From assembly GCA_021732525.1 (NCBI GenBank), contig JAKFUU010000050.1:21636-85635 (forward strand): a stretch of 64,000 bases of DNA, written 5' to 3'. How positions within the stretch are numbered: the stretch's first letter is position 1; the number at the start of each line of letters is the position of its first letter. The notes beneath the pieces were generated by a model. The model saw only the letters and a program-made list of their open reading frames with translations, did not search any database and was not told the DNA's origin. Below, in pieces: positions 43,933-52,218 of the stretch. Position numbers and translations under genes: made by a program. This DNA comes from Sphingomonadaceae bacterium (GTDB lineage Bacteria > Pseudomonadota > Alphaproteobacteria > Sphingomonadales > Sphingomonadaceae).

Positions 43933-44583
43933 ATGATTATGAAAATCTATGGCGCTGCGGTCTCCCCCTTTGTTCGCAAGCTGATGGTCTATTGCGCGGA
44001 AACGGGCCTGGCTTATGATTATACCCCGACATTCCCTTTGGGCCCCGATGGCCAAGATCCAGAATTTTTGAAAGCATCGCCATTGGGCAAAATTCCGGCG
44101 ATAGAAGATGACGGCTTCACGCTCGCCGATAGCTCGGCGATCGTCCATTATCTGGAGGCGAAGCATGGCTTTGGCTTGTTGCCGGTCGGTGCGCAAGATC
44201 GCGGCACGGCGGTGTTTTTTGATGAGGTTGCCGATACCTCGCTCACGGCGGTGGTCGGCACGATATTTTTCAACCGGGTGGTTGCGCCCAAATTCATGGG
44301 CCGCGATGGCGATTTGGCCGCCGCCGATGTGGCGGAAAAAGAAACGCTGCCGCCGCTGCTCGCTAAGCTGGAAAAATTGATGCCGGCGCAAGGAGGTTTC
44401 CTGGTGGGCGATAAATTTACCTTGGCCGATATCAGCATGGCCAGCGTTTTTGTGAATTTAAAATATGGCGGGGTGTCGGTGGATGGCGCGGCCTATCCCC
44501 GCTTGGCCGCTTGGCTTGCCGGGATATGGGCGCGGCCCAGCTTTGCCGCACAAATGGCGATGGAAGCGAAGATAGTTGGGTAA
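43933..44583 (+). CDS. Glutathione S-transferase family protein
   Basis: The 216 residues have the N-terminal thioredoxin fold with SPFVRKLMVYCAETGL, then the glutathione-binding GKIPAIEDDGFTLADSSAIVHYLE (cis-proline P and D-S pair), and an all-helical C-terminal domain with FTLADISMASV. The active-site residue is the S of SPFV, as in beta or theta-like classes. ATG 43933 or 43939 may start it. It is the last chromosomal gene before the GTA cluster. Confidence 0.9.
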   Translation: MIMKIYGAAVSPFVRKLMVYCAETGLAYDYTPTFPLGPDGQDPEFLKASPLGKIPAIEDDGFTLADSSAIVHYLEAKHGFGLLPVGAQDRGTAVFFDEVADTSLTAVVGTIFFNRVVAPKFMGRDGDLAAADVAEKETLPPLLAKLEKLMPAQGGFLVGDKFTLADISMASVFVNLKYGGVSVDGAAYPRLAAWLAGIWARPSFAAQMAMEAKIVG

Positions 44584-44584
44584 T

Positions 44585-44636
44585 ATAACCATATAGGTTA
44601 TTTTATGTTGACATCGTGACGCTATATGGCTAGAAG
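44585..44636 (+). promoter_or_regulatory. Candidate GTA promoter with overlapping dyad
   Basis: ATAACC (44585-44590) and GGTTAT (44596-44601) form a perfect 6-bp dyad. Seven bases on, TTGACA (44608-44613) is a perfect -35 and TAGAAG (44631-44636), 17 bp later, a weak -10. This is the only strong promoter-like signal ahead of the terminase genes. A dyad just upstream of the -35 is the usual place for an activator, which GTAs need; the binding protein is unknown. Confidence 0.5.
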
Positions 44637-44701
44637 AAGGCATAGTCGAAAAAAGTGATTCGCGGCCAAGGCGGCGCAGCGAAGGGAAAAACGGCAAACG
44701 G

Positions 44702-44740
44702 AAAAAGGGCGAGAGGCTTAACGGCTTCTGCGCCCTTTTT
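44702..44740 (+). terminator. Hairpin with T run just before the terminase genes
   Basis: AAAAAGGGCG (44702-44711) pairs perfectly with CGCCCTTTTT (44731-44740) around a 19-base loop, giving an intrinsic-terminator form with five T. It lies 25 bp before the first GTA gene. It may end transcripts coming from the candidate promoter (an attenuator) or belong to the leader as an mRNA-protecting hairpin. Confidence 0.6.
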
Positions 44741-44765
44741 CGTTTGAAACAGAAAGGGCATTCAT

Positions 44766-45236
44766 ATGACGGGGGCGCAAACACAAAAACAAACGCCGCT
44801 GCGGATCAATGCCGCCATCCGCAAAATATTCCTGACCCATCTGTCCGAAACGTCGAATGTTGCGGCATCGGCGCGGGCCGCCGGGGTCAGCAGCTCGGCA
44901 ATCTATGCCGAACGCCGCCGCTCACCGCCGTTTCGCGATGAATGGGCGGCGGCGCTGGCCGAAGGTTACGCCCGGCTGGAAACCGACCTGCTGGCCGAAG
45001 CGATGCAGACGGCCAATGCGCGGATCAGCGACGCGATGCTGAAATCGCGGGCGCAAAAACACCGGTTGGCGCTGGCCTTGCTCGCCGCGCACCGTGTGTC
45101 GGTAAAGGGTATCGGACCGGCATCTAAGCCGAATGCCGCCGCCGCCGAACATATTGAGATGAAAGCCAAATTGCTCGGAAAGCTGGATAATATGCGCAGT
45201 CAGAGGTTTGAAAATAACCATAATGGTTCATCATGA
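44766..45236 (+). CDS. GTA terminase small subunit (gp1-like)
   Basis: The 156 residues carry a helix-turn-helix (NVAASARAAGVSSSAIYAERRR) near the N-terminus and helical oligomerisation region, the form of small terminase subunits. It recruits DNA for packaging; in RcGTA the equivalent has lost sequence specificity so host DNA is packaged at random. It overlaps the large subunit by four bases (ATGA), as expected of a terminase pair. ATG 44766 has AAAGGG 12-17 bp upstream. Confidence 0.8.
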   Translation: MTGAQTQKQTPLRINAAIRKIFLTHLSETSNVAASARAAGVSSSAIYAERRRSPPFRDEWAAALAEGYARLETDLLAEAMQTANARISDAMLKSRAQKHRLALALLAAHRVSVKGIGPASKPNAAAAEHIEMKAKLLGKLDNMRSQRFENNHNGSS

Positions 45237-46555
45237 CGCCAAAATCCACCAGAACCGATTGGACCGCCCACGCATTGGCTGCTTTGCCGCGCGCCGATGC
45301 CGCCGCAATCCTTGGCCGGTGGAAGCCGAAGGATTTTGCCCGCCATTATCAAAGCTGGGATTTCTGGCGGCGCGCCGACCAATATCCACCGCCGGGCGAC
45401 TGGCATGTGTGGCTGGTGATGGCGGGGCGCGGCTATGGCAAGACGCGGATGGGGGCCGAATGGGTGCATGAAAAAGCATCGATGCATGGCGGCGCGCGGA
45501 TTGCGCTTGTCGGTGCCAGCCAGATGGAAGTGCGGCAGATTATGGTGGAGGGCGAAAGCGGTTTGCTGGGCCTGCCGGGTGCAAAGGGTTTGGTCTGGGA
45601 ACCATCGCTGCGCCGTGTCACCTGGCCCAATGGCGCGCAGGCGGCGGCCTATTCCGCCGCCGAGCCGGATAGCTTGCGCGGGGCGCAGCATCATTTTGCC
45701 TGGGCCGACGAAATTGCCAAATGGCCCAGCGGGGTTGCCGCCTGGGATAATTTGATGCTTGGAATGCGGCTGGGAACCCGGCCGCAGATTATGGCGACAA
45801 CAACCCCGCGCCCGGTGCCATTGGTGCGGCGGCTGGCCGCCGATCCGGCAACCGCGATAACCACGGGCAGCACCGATGATAATGCCGCCAATTTGCCGCC
45901 GGATTTCCGCCGCGCGGTCCGCGCCGCTTATCACGGCACGCGGCTGGGTCGGCAGGAGCTGGACGGGGAGTTGATCGAAGATTTGCCCGGTGCATTATGG
46001 AGCCGCGAATTGCTGGAAAAATGCCGCGTCCGCGCGCTGCCCAAATTGAAGCGCGTGGTGGTGGGCGTTGATCCGCCGGTGACCAGCGGCGGCGATGCTT
46101 GCGGGATCATTGCGGCGGGCTTGGGCATCGATGGCCAGGCCTATGTGCTGGCCGACGACAGCGTTTCGGGCCAATCACCCGAAGGCTGGGCCCGCGCCGT
46201 CTGCGCCGCCGCCGAACGCTGGCGGGCGGACCGGGTGATCGCGGAGGGCAACCAGGGCGGCGAGATGGTGGAAAGTATTTTGCGGGCCGTGAACCGGTCG
46301 CTCCCCATCCGCCGGGTTCACGCCAGCCGCGCCAAGACGGCCAGAGCCGAACCGGTGGCCGCGCTGTATGAATGCGGCCGCGTGCACCATGCCGGGGCCT
46401 TTTTGGCGTTGGAGGATGAGCTATGCGGATTGATCGCAGGCGGCGGCTATGCCGGCCCCGGCCGATCCCCCGACCGCGCCGACGCGCTGGTGTGGGCGAT
46501 GAGCGAATTGATGTTGGGGCGGGCGGCGGCGGGGCCGCGGGTGCGGGTGGTTTGA
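45233..46555 (+). CDS. GTA terminase large subunit (gp2-like)
   Basis: The packaging motor. The 440 residues contain Walker A GRGYGKT (65-71), Walker B with FAWADEI (about 155), the coupling motif in MATTTPRP, and the C-terminal RNase H-like nuclease with the metal aspartate in VVVGVDPP, then EGNQGG and a late SPDRADALVWA (metal D). Both activities look intact. It couples to the small subunit by overlap and is separated from the portal gene by an inserted three-gene module. Confidence 0.93.
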   Translation: MTPKSTRTDWTAHALAALPRADAAAILGRWKPKDFARHYQSWDFWRRADQYPPPGDWHVWLVMAGRGYGKTRMGAEWVHEKASMHGGARIALVGASQMEVRQIMVEGESGLLGLPGAKGLVWEPSLRRVTWPNGAQAAAYSAAEPDSLRGAQHHFAWADEIAKWPSGVAAWDNLMLGMRLGTRPQIMATTTPRPVPLVRRLAADPATAITTGSTDDNAANLPPDFRRAVRAAYHGTRLGRQELDGELIEDLPGALWSRELLEKCRVRALPKLKRVVVGVDPPVTSGGDACGIIAAGLGIDGQAYVLADDSVSGQSPEGWARAVCAAAERWRADRVIAEGNQGGEMVESILRAVNRSLPIRRVHASRAKTARAEPVAALYECGRVHHAGAFLALEDELCGLIAGGGYAGPGRSPDRADALVWAMSELMLGRAAAGPRVRVV

Positions 46556-46622
46556 ATTGACAGGTGGAACAAAAACGATACATCATTATATTTTAAAGGT
46601 TCGTTAAAGGTTGTTGACTTAA

Positions 46623-47111
46623 ATGGCAACATTACTAGAATTAGTTGCGGCAGATGTGATCACAAAAGTTGATCCGATGCTGGGCCTTAGAGAGATGGAA
46701 ATGCGTTGCATCTTCCTGCTTCCTAGGGCGTTAAAGTGGCTTTCAGAGGTGTTACCAAATGCCGAATCGGATTGGAATATTCAAGAGGAACCAAGCGAAC
46801 AGCTTGACGCGCTATTCTATGAGTTTTGCGCCGGAAAATCCCTTCAGGTTGAAACTCGGTTTAAGTGTCTAACCAACCTTGGTGAAGGTATTTGGCAGTT
46901 GAAAACTGCAGATTTGAGATTATTTGGTTGGTTTGCCAAAAAAGATCATTTTGTGGTATGCGATTGCGATCTAGCAACGAGAATAAAAATCAGCGGTTTA
47001 TATAAAGGTTATTGTCAGCAAGCCGTTAGGTTTCGTGATGATCTCGATTTGAATGAACCAAAATTTGTAAGTGGAGATAACCCAGATGACGTCATTTCAG
47101 ATTGCTATTAG
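46623..47111 (+). CDS. RelE/HigB-like toxin family protein (accessory module, gene 1)
   Basis: The 162 residues have an N-terminal helical part and a C-terminal core (GIWQLKTADLRLFGWFAKKDHFVVCDC, then QQAVRFRDDLDL) that resembles phage Gp49-like/HigB ribonuclease toxins. Composition is clearly AT-richer than the flanking terminase and portal genes. The next gene encodes an XRE protein and overlaps it by 26 bp, the normal toxin-antitoxin arrangement (toxin first, as in HigBA). The toxin call rests on motif resemblance and order and is tentative. Confidence 0.55.
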   Translation: MATLLELVAADVITKVDPMLGLREMEMRCIFLLPRALKWLSEVLPNAESDWNIQEEPSEQLDALFYEFCAGKSLQVETRFKCLTNLGEGIWQLKTADLRLFGWFAKKDHFVVCDCDLATRIKISGLYKGYCQQAVRFRDDLDLNEPKFVSGDNPDDVISDCY

Positions 47112-47499
47112 TCCTAGCAGGCGAGCAGCTGGCCGTTTCATTTCTCGGGTGCGGCGCGCTTTGCAAACTGTCTTGGTTGAAGAAACCGCCCGCAGCGGCA
47201 TCAATCAGTCGCGCGTTGCTGAAGCTATTGGCGTGCATCGTTCCTTAATAAGCCGGGAACTTAATGGACGGCAAGATATCACTTTAGGCCGCGTGGCCGA
47301 ACTTGCCTGGGCGTTGGGTCGGGAGATCGAGTTCGACCTGTTGATTCCAGAGCAAGCTGCGGGAGCAAATACTAAGCCCCTTGTTCCGAGCGCGGCTGTT
47401 GAAATGAAAATGTCGTTTGAGACGGATGCCTCTGCAATGAAGATGGCAACCCAATTTGCTGAAAAGCGTAAGCCCACGATTGAGTCGATTGCTGCTTGA
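47086..47499 (+). CDS. XRE-family HTH protein, probable antitoxin (accessory module, gene 2)
   Basis: The 137 residues carry one HTH (NQSRVAEAIGVHRSLISREL, about 40-60) followed by a long helical region and a short C-terminal tail. Start ATG 47086 has GGAG 9 bp upstream and lies inside the end of the toxin-like gene; an ATG at 47071 is also in frame. HTH antitoxins of the HigA/MqsA type neutralise the toxin and repress the operon. Here it could also repress from inside the GTA cluster. Confidence 0.75.
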   Translation: MTSFQIAISPSRRAAGRFISRVRRALQTVLVEETARSGINQSRVAEAIGVHRSLISRELNGRQDITLGRVAELAWALGREIEFDLLIPEQAAGANTKPLVPSAAVEMKMSFETDASAMKMATQFAEKRKPTIESIAA

Positions 47500-47501
47500 T
47501 T

Positions 47502-47987
47502 ATGCTGATCACGCCCAACCTGCCGAGTGGTTATTCAATTTTCTGTGAGGATATAAGGCACGAGGTAAATGGTGCGCGAAGCTTTATTGGTGTTTACGGC
47601 CCTGTTATTACTGCACCCAGAATCGATGATAACCCTGTCATACTGTCTCGACTGGCGATTGAGAATGTTATAAGATTAGATAATCAAGTCCTGCCGGAAT
47701 CATGCATATTACGAGTAATTTTTGAAACCAACAGCTTTGTGGAAACTGAACTAGCACGAGGTGATTTTGAATTTGATCACAAAAACCTTCCTCCTGCTCA
47801 AATAAGTGAATTTGCAAAAAGGGACGGTACCGGAGCACAAGCGCAGCTTATGTCTCAAATTCAAATTGCCAATGTTTTAATCCCCGAAAGTGGGCGGATT
47901 AAAGTCCGTTTATCGTATGGTGATGACGTAATTGCGCTTGGCTCACTGCTAGTGAATATTGTGACGCCGGAAAATCCGGCCACCTAA
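47502..47987 (+). CDS. DUF6941-like protein (accessory module, gene 3)
   Basis: The 161 residues open with SGYSIFCEDIRHEVNGARSFIGVYG, which looks like the DUF6941 start, then a beta-rich body; no signal peptide or membrane segment. The gene is the most AT-rich of the cluster. It begins right after the antitoxin (TTG 47496 overlapping that stop, or ATG 47502). The function is unknown; its presence beside a toxin-antitoxin pair suggests a third component or simple hitch-hiking. Confidence 0.55.
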   Translation: MLITPNLPSGYSIFCEDIRHEVNGARSFIGVYGPVITAPRIDDNPVILSRLAIENVIRLDNQVLPESCILRVIFETNSFVETELARGDFEFDHKNLPPAQISEFAKRDGTGAQAQLMSQIQIANVLIPESGRIKVRLSYGDDVIALGSLLVNIVTPENPAT

Positions 47988-48030
47988 TCCCGATCTTCTC
48001 TGAGTAAGATCTAACAGGAACCCAAAAATC

Positions 48031-49230
48031 ATGAAATTATTCGGCTGGAAATCGGCCGGGCGCGGCAGGCTGCGTCCGGTTCGTTCGCATGGGCCATTGG
48101 CATCCGCTTTTGGCCTATCGGGTCTGCGCGGGGGTGTGCAAGGCGAATGGCCCCGATCTTATGAAGATCAGATCCGTAAGCTCTATCTGGAAAATCCGGT
48201 GGCGCAGCGCGCGGTGCGGTTGGTGGCCGAAGGGGTTGCGACGACGCCGCTGTTGGCCAGCGATGACCGGGCATTGGCGCTGATCCGCGCGACATCGGGC
48301 GGGCAGTCGCTGCTCGAAACCGCGGCGACGCATATATTGCTGCACGGCAATGCTTATATTGAATTGCTCAGCGCTGACGATGATGATCTGCGCGAGCTTT
48401 ATGCGCTGCGCCCCGAACGGGTGCGGGTGGAGACCGATTTGGCCGGGTGGCCGGCCGGATTTATCTATCAAGCGGGAAGCGTTGCCAACCGGATCGCGAG
48501 CGACCGCGTGATCCATATTCGCACCATCCATCCGCTCGACGATTATTATGGCCTGGGCTGCCTGGGCGCGGCGTCGGGTTCGGTGGCGATCCATAATGCC
48601 GCGCAAAAATGGAACAAGGCACTGCTCGACAATGCGGCGCGGCCATCGGGCGCGCTGGTTTATGAGGCGGGAGATGCCAATCCGTTGACCGGGGAGCAAT
48701 TTACCCGGCTCAAAAGCGAGCTGGACGCCGGTTTTGCGGGAGCCACCAACGCCGGCCGGCCGATGTTGCTGGAGGGCGGCTTACGCTGGCAGGCGCTGTC
48801 GCTATCGCCCGCCGATATGGATTTTGTGGGATTGAAAGCGTCGGCCGCGCGCGAAATTGCGCTCAGCTTTGGCGTGCCGCCGATGTTGCTCGGGCTTCCG
48901 GGTGATGCGGCTTATGCCAATTACCGGGAGGCGAACCGCGCGCTTTGGCGGCAAGCGATCGTGCCGCTGGCCGGCAAGATCATCGATGCCCTGGTACAGG
49001 GTTTGCAGCCTTGGTTTGGCGGGCTGTCGCTCGGTGTCGATCTCGACCGGATCGGCGCGCTCAGCGAAGATCGTGAGCGGCTTTGGGCGCAAGTGACCGC
49101 GGCGGATTTCCTGAGCGATGCGGAAAAGCGGTCGCTGCTGGGTTTGCAGCCTGTGCCTGAACCGGCTTCTGAAACCATCTCTCCGGCCGAACGGGCCGCG
49201 CCTGCGGAGGAAATAGCGAATGAACAATAA
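48031..49230 (+). CDS. GTA portal protein (HK97 family, gp3)
   Basis: Forms the dodecameric ring through which DNA enters the head and to which the tail attaches. The 399 residues show the HK97-portal pattern: an N-terminal wing, AQRAVRLVAEGVA, ATHILLHGNAYIELL, the long stem helix and KASAAREIALSFGVPPMLLGLPGDAAYANYREANRALWRQ, the most conserved portal block. AGGA precedes the ATG. It overlaps the DUF6127 gene by 11 bp. Confidence 0.93.
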   Translation: MKLFGWKSAGRGRLRPVRSHGPLASAFGLSGLRGGVQGEWPRSYEDQIRKLYLENPVAQRAVRLVAEGVATTPLLASDDRALALIRATSGGQSLLETAATHILLHGNAYIELLSADDDDLRELYALRPERVRVETDLAGWPAGFIYQAGSVANRIASDRVIHIRTIHPLDDYYGLGCLGAASGSVAIHNAAQKWNKALLDNAARPSGALVYEAGDANPLTGEQFTRLKSELDAGFAGATNAGRPMLLEGGLRWQALSLSPADMDFVGLKASAAREIALSFGVPPMLLGLPGDAAYANYREANRALWRQAIVPLAGKIIDALVQGLQPWFGGLSLGVDLDRIGALSEDRERLWAQVTAADFLSDAEKRSLLGLQPVPEPASETISPAERAAPAEEIANEQ

Positions 49231-49531
49231 TGAAACCTTGGCCCATCTGACGGCACAGGCGGAAATGCATGGTGCCGATTTGCCGACCTTGCGGGCCTTG
49301 ATTGAGGAGGCATCCGAGCTGGGCGCGGGCCGCGCGCTTAGCCATCTGGGGCTGGCCGACGAGCATGCCCAAAAAGATATGACCGAATTGCGCGAGCTGC
49401 TTGGCGCATGGCGCGATGCCAAAAAATCGGCGCGCCGGGCGATTATCGGCTGGTTGGTGCGGGTGAGTTTGGCGCTGTTACTGATCGGCTTGGCGGTCAA
49501 GCTGGGCCTGACCGAATTGATAACGCGGTGA
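49220..49531 (+). CDS. GTA DUF6127-type small membrane protein (gp3.5 position)
   Basis: The 103 residues have a helical amphipathic N-terminal half and one transmembrane segment near 78-98 (GWLVRVSLALLLIGLAVKLGL). RcGTA has a small gene at the same place between portal and protease. The function is unknown; a membrane anchor would suit a head-assembly site at the envelope. It overlaps the portal gene by 11 bp and joins the protease by GTGA. Confidence 0.8.
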   Translation: MNNNETLAHLTAQAEMHGADLPTLRALIEEASELGAGRALSHLGLADEHAQKDMTELRELLGAWRDAKKSARRAIIGWLVRVSLALLLIGLAVKLGLTELITR

Positions 49532-49890
49532 GGTTTGCGGGCTATGCCGCCATTTTTGGCTGTCCCGACCATGGCGGTGATATCATCTGCAAGGGCGCGT
49601 TCAAACGATCTGCAAAAGCGGGAATTCCTTTATTGTGGCAGCATGATCGCGGACAGCGGATCGGATATATCGAAAGCCTGACCGAGGATGAACGCGGTTT
49701 GCGCGTGATCGCGGCGGTGGATGAACATGCCGGACGGCGCGTGAGCGCGGGCGCCGGCCTGTCCTTTGGATACCGGGTGCAGGCGATGGAGCGGCGCAAT
49801 TACCGCCTATTGAAAGATCTCGATCTGATAGAAATCAGCGTGGTGACACATCCGATGCAACCGCTGGCGCGGGTGTTGGCGGTGGAATAA
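49528..49890 (+). CDS. GTA prohead protease (HK97 family, gp4)
   Basis: Cleaves the capsid delta domain and scaffold during maturation. The 120 residues start at GTG 49528, which shares GTGA with the stop of the previous gene; an in-frame ATG at 49408 would lie inside that gene. The S14/HK97-type residues are visible: histidine in LLWQHDRGQRIGY, serine in AGLSFGYRV, and the later acidic LDLIEISVVTHPM. At 120 residues it is shorter than HK97 protease (about 225) but typical of GTAs. Confidence 0.88.
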   Translation: MRFAGYAAIFGCPDHGGDIICKGAFKRSAKAGIPLLWQHDRGQRIGYIESLTEDERGLRVIAAVDEHAGRRVSAGAGLSFGYRVQAMERRNYRLLKDLDLIEISVVTHPMQPLARVLAVE

Positions 49891-49940
49891 TTTGTTATTG
49901 ATTTGTTCATCAGAAGTGGGATATATCACACGCATTCACA

Positions 49941-49958
49941 CCAATGGTGCGCCATTGG
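49941..49958. other. Perfect hairpin upstream of the NYN gene
   Basis: CCAATGG, loop TGCG, CCATTGG: a 7-bp perfect stem just before the terminator at 49961. Two tandem hairpins may form one processing or termination unit downstream of the protease gene. Confidence 0.55.
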
Positions 49959-49960
49959 CC

Positions 49961-49988
49961 CCCACGGGTTTCGGCCCGTGGGTTTTTT
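49961..49988 (+). terminator. Rho-independent terminator after the prohead protease
   Basis: CCCACGGG (49961-49968), six-base loop, CCCGTGGG (49975-49982), then six T. It lies 71 bp after the protease stop and 37 bp before the NYN gene, so read-through into that gene should be reduced. Confidence 0.85.
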
Positions 49989-50024
49989 ATTGCCAAAATT
50001 TCAAGCCTGTGTTCTTAAATAAGA

Positions 50025-50645
50025 ATGAGTAAAAAACGAGCGGTATTTTATGTCGACGGATTTAATCTGTATCATTCGATAAAAGATTTGAAAAATGATC
50101 GGCTAAAATGGCTTTCGCTTGATCGTCTTGCAAATCTGTTGATCCCGAAACGCGATGAATATGTGGCGACGATCAAATATTTTTCTGCTTTGGCGCCGCA
50201 CCGCGGATTTTCATCGGTCAAAAGACATGAAGCCTATATTGCAGGGTTGGAATCGGAGGGCGTGCAATGCATCTTGGGGCGCTTCAAACAACAGACGCGC
50301 GGTTGCAAAAGCTGCGGAGCGAGCTGGAAACAGCATGAGGAAAAGGAAACCGACGTCAACATCGCCATCCAAATGGTCGCCGATGCCTATGATAACGAAT
50401 TTGACCTATGTTACCTGATTTCCGCCGATACGGATTTGGTTCCACCACTGGAGCTGATTAAGGCAAGGCATCCAGCGAAAGAGATCATCGCCGTTTCGCC
50501 GCCAAACAGACCGCATGGTCAGCATATTCGCCAAATTGCGCACAGATCGTTAAAACTCAATGCCAATCAATTGGCAAAATGCCGGTTGCCGGCGCAATTT
50601 ATATGGAAAGGGCGGCACTATAGCTGCCCACCCGATTACACATAA
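50025..50645 (+). CDS. NYN-domain ribonuclease-like protein (moron candidate)
   Basis: The 206 residues show the NYN (PIN-like) fold with metal-binding acidic residues: D11 and N14 in YVDGFNLYH, D110 in ETDVNIAIQM, and D135/D137 in LISADTDLVPPL. A CxxC (94-97) may bind zinc. NYN proteins are RNases; some act in phage defence or toxin systems. The gene sits between the protease and capsid genes, has its own terminator on each side, and has no place in known GTA structures. The ribosome site is weak; ATG 50025 is first in frame. Confidence 0.82.
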   Translation: MSKKRAVFYVDGFNLYHSIKDLKNDRLKWLSLDRLANLLIPKRDEYVATIKYFSALAPHRGFSSVKRHEAYIAGLESEGVQCILGRFKQQTRGCKSCGASWKQHEEKETDVNIAIQMVADAYDNEFDLCYLISADTDLVPPLELIKARHPAKEIIAVSPPNRPHGQHIRQIAHRSLKLNANQLAKCRLPAQFIWKGRHYSCPPDYT

Positions 50646-50680
50646 TTACCTTCAAGCACCCAACCTAAGACACAACCACA

Positions 50681-50707
50681 GCCGTCCATTTCCGGGCGGC
50701 TTTTTTT
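50681..50707 (+). terminator. Rho-independent terminator before the major capsid gene
   Basis: GCCGTCC (50681-50687) and GGGCGGC (50694-50700) form a 7-bp stem with one G-U pair, followed by seven T (50701-50707). It lies 35 bp after the NYN stop and 13 bp before the capsid start, so it closes the NYN unit. Confidence 0.85.
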
Positions 50708-50720
50708 ATGGAGAAAATGG

Positions 50721-51791
50721 ATGAATTATGAAGTGAAAGCAGACGCTCTAAATGCGGCGTTGGACAATGCGGTTTTTCCTGCAGCCGCGGTGCAGCGGCC
50801 CGTATTATCGGGCAGCATGAGTGTTAGCCCGGCCCATAGCGCCTTTGTCGATGGTTATCTGCGCAAGGGTATGGAGGTTGAGCTGAAAAGCGTAAATGGC
50901 GCGGTGGCGGCCGACGGCGGTTTTGCTGTTCCTGAAGAAATTGACGCGGTGATCGGTGCCACTTTGAAACAAGCATCGCCCATCCGCGCCATCGCCAATG
51001 TGGTTCAGGTGGGCAGCGCGGGTTACCGCAAGCTGGTCACGCAAAATGGCGTCGCGTCGGGATGGGCCGCCGAAACCGCAGCGCGGCCCGAAACCGACAC
51101 CCCGCGCTTCAACGAAATTTTACCGAGCTTTGGCGATCTCTATGCCAATCCCGCCGCCAGTCAGGCGATGCTCGACGACGCGCAATTTGACGTTGAGGCC
51201 TGGCTTGCCAGCGAAATTGCCACCGAATTTGCCAGGGCCGAAGGCAGCGCCTTTGTTCGCGGCGACGGCGTAAACAAGCCAACGGGATTTTTAACCGCTC
51301 CGGTTAACGATAATGACGATGCCACCCGCGCCTTTGGCACGCTGCAATATGTGGCGAGCGGTGCATCGGGTGCGTTTCGGGCGGACGAACCCGAAGATGC
51401 CTTGATCGAATTGGTCCACAGCCTGCGCGCGCCTTATCGCCAGGGCGCAAGCTGGGTGATGAACAGCGCGACGCTGGCCATGATCCGCAAGATGAAAACC
51501 GCGGATGGTGCGTTTCTGTGGCAAGCCGGACTTGGCGCTGGCCAACCCGATAGCCTGCTCGGTTACCCGGTGGTCGAAGCCGAAGAAATGCCCGATATCG
51601 CGGCAGGCAGCCTGTCGATTGCCTTTGGCAATTTCAAGGCCGGCTATTTGATTGCCGAACGGGCGGAAACATCGATCTTGCGCGATCCTTATTCGAACAA
51701 GCCCTATGTGCATTTTTACGCGACCAAGCGCGTGGGCGGCATTGTCAGCAATAGCGAAGCGATTAAACTGATGCGTTTTTCGGTCAGTTGA
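50721..51791 (+). CDS. GTA major capsid protein (HK97 fold, gp5)
   Basis: The 356 residues follow HK97 order: a short N-terminal delta segment to about 55, the E-loop and P-domain (VAADGGFAVPEEIDAVI, GYRKLVTQNGVASGWAAE), EGSAFVRGDGVNKPTGFL and the A-domain (GASWVMNSATLAMIRKM, SLLGYPVVEAEEMPDI, AIAFGNFKAGYLIAE). GGAG is 7 bp before the ATG. It is probably the head shell of the particle. The preceding terminator means that it depends on read-through or antitermination. Confidence 0.95.
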   Translation: MNYEVKADALNAALDNAVFPAAAVQRPVLSGSMSVSPAHSAFVDGYLRKGMEVELKSVNGAVAADGGFAVPEEIDAVIGATLKQASPIRAIANVVQVGSAGYRKLVTQNGVASGWAAETAARPETDTPRFNEILPSFGDLYANPAASQAMLDDAQFDVEAWLASEIATEFARAEGSAFVRGDGVNKPTGFLTAPVNDNDDATRAFGTLQYVASGASGAFRADEPEDALIELVHSLRAPYRQGASWVMNSATLAMIRKMKTADGAFLWQAGLGAGQPDSLLGYPVVEAEEMPDIAAGSLSIAFGNFKAGYLIAERAETSILRDPYSNKPYVHFYATKRVGGIVSNSEAIKLMRFSVS

Positions 51792-51879
51792 CGGCGCGGA
51801 TATTTCGCTTGGATATGGCACTCCGCCAAGCGCGGTAACACCATACATTTCCCCTTTTTTCCAACCGGAAAGCAATTTT

Positions 51880-52218
51880 ATGATCAAATATACTTTCCAG
51901 CGCGGAGAGACGATTTCGCTCGCGCTTGATGCTGTGACCGGCGATCCCCTGGTCGTTACCGGGATCAGCGCGGCGATGAAGGCGGCGGCGCCGGGGCGGA
52001 CGGGGGTGGCCCCCGACGCGCCGGTTGCCGCCGTTTTCGATATTGCCATGCGCACCGCCGATGGCGAAACGCCGGGCGGATGGAATTTAACCATTCCAGC
52101 GGTGCAAAGCAGCAATCTTGCGCCGGGCAACTATCTGGCCGATGCCAAATTGACGGTTGCGGGCGGTGTGATCATTGCCGACCCCATTGGCATTTGCATT
52201 AAGGCCGGCGTTACATGA
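51880..52218 (+). CDS. Small beta-rich protein coupled to the fibre gene, unknown
   Basis: The 112 residues ([20 protein letters not shown], ...[29 protein letters not shown]) look like an all-beta domain such as baseplate or BppU-like N-terminal domains. There is no known GTA counterpart. Its last four bases overlap the collagen-like gene (ATGA), so the two products are made together; it may anchor the fibre to the capsid or neck. This is an inference from position only. Confidence 0.6.
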   Translation: MIKYTFQRGETISLALDAVTGDPLVVTGISAAMKAAAPGRTGVAPDAPVAAVFDIAMRTADGETPGGWNLTIPAVQSSNLAPGNYLADAKLTVAGGVIIADPIGICIKAGVT

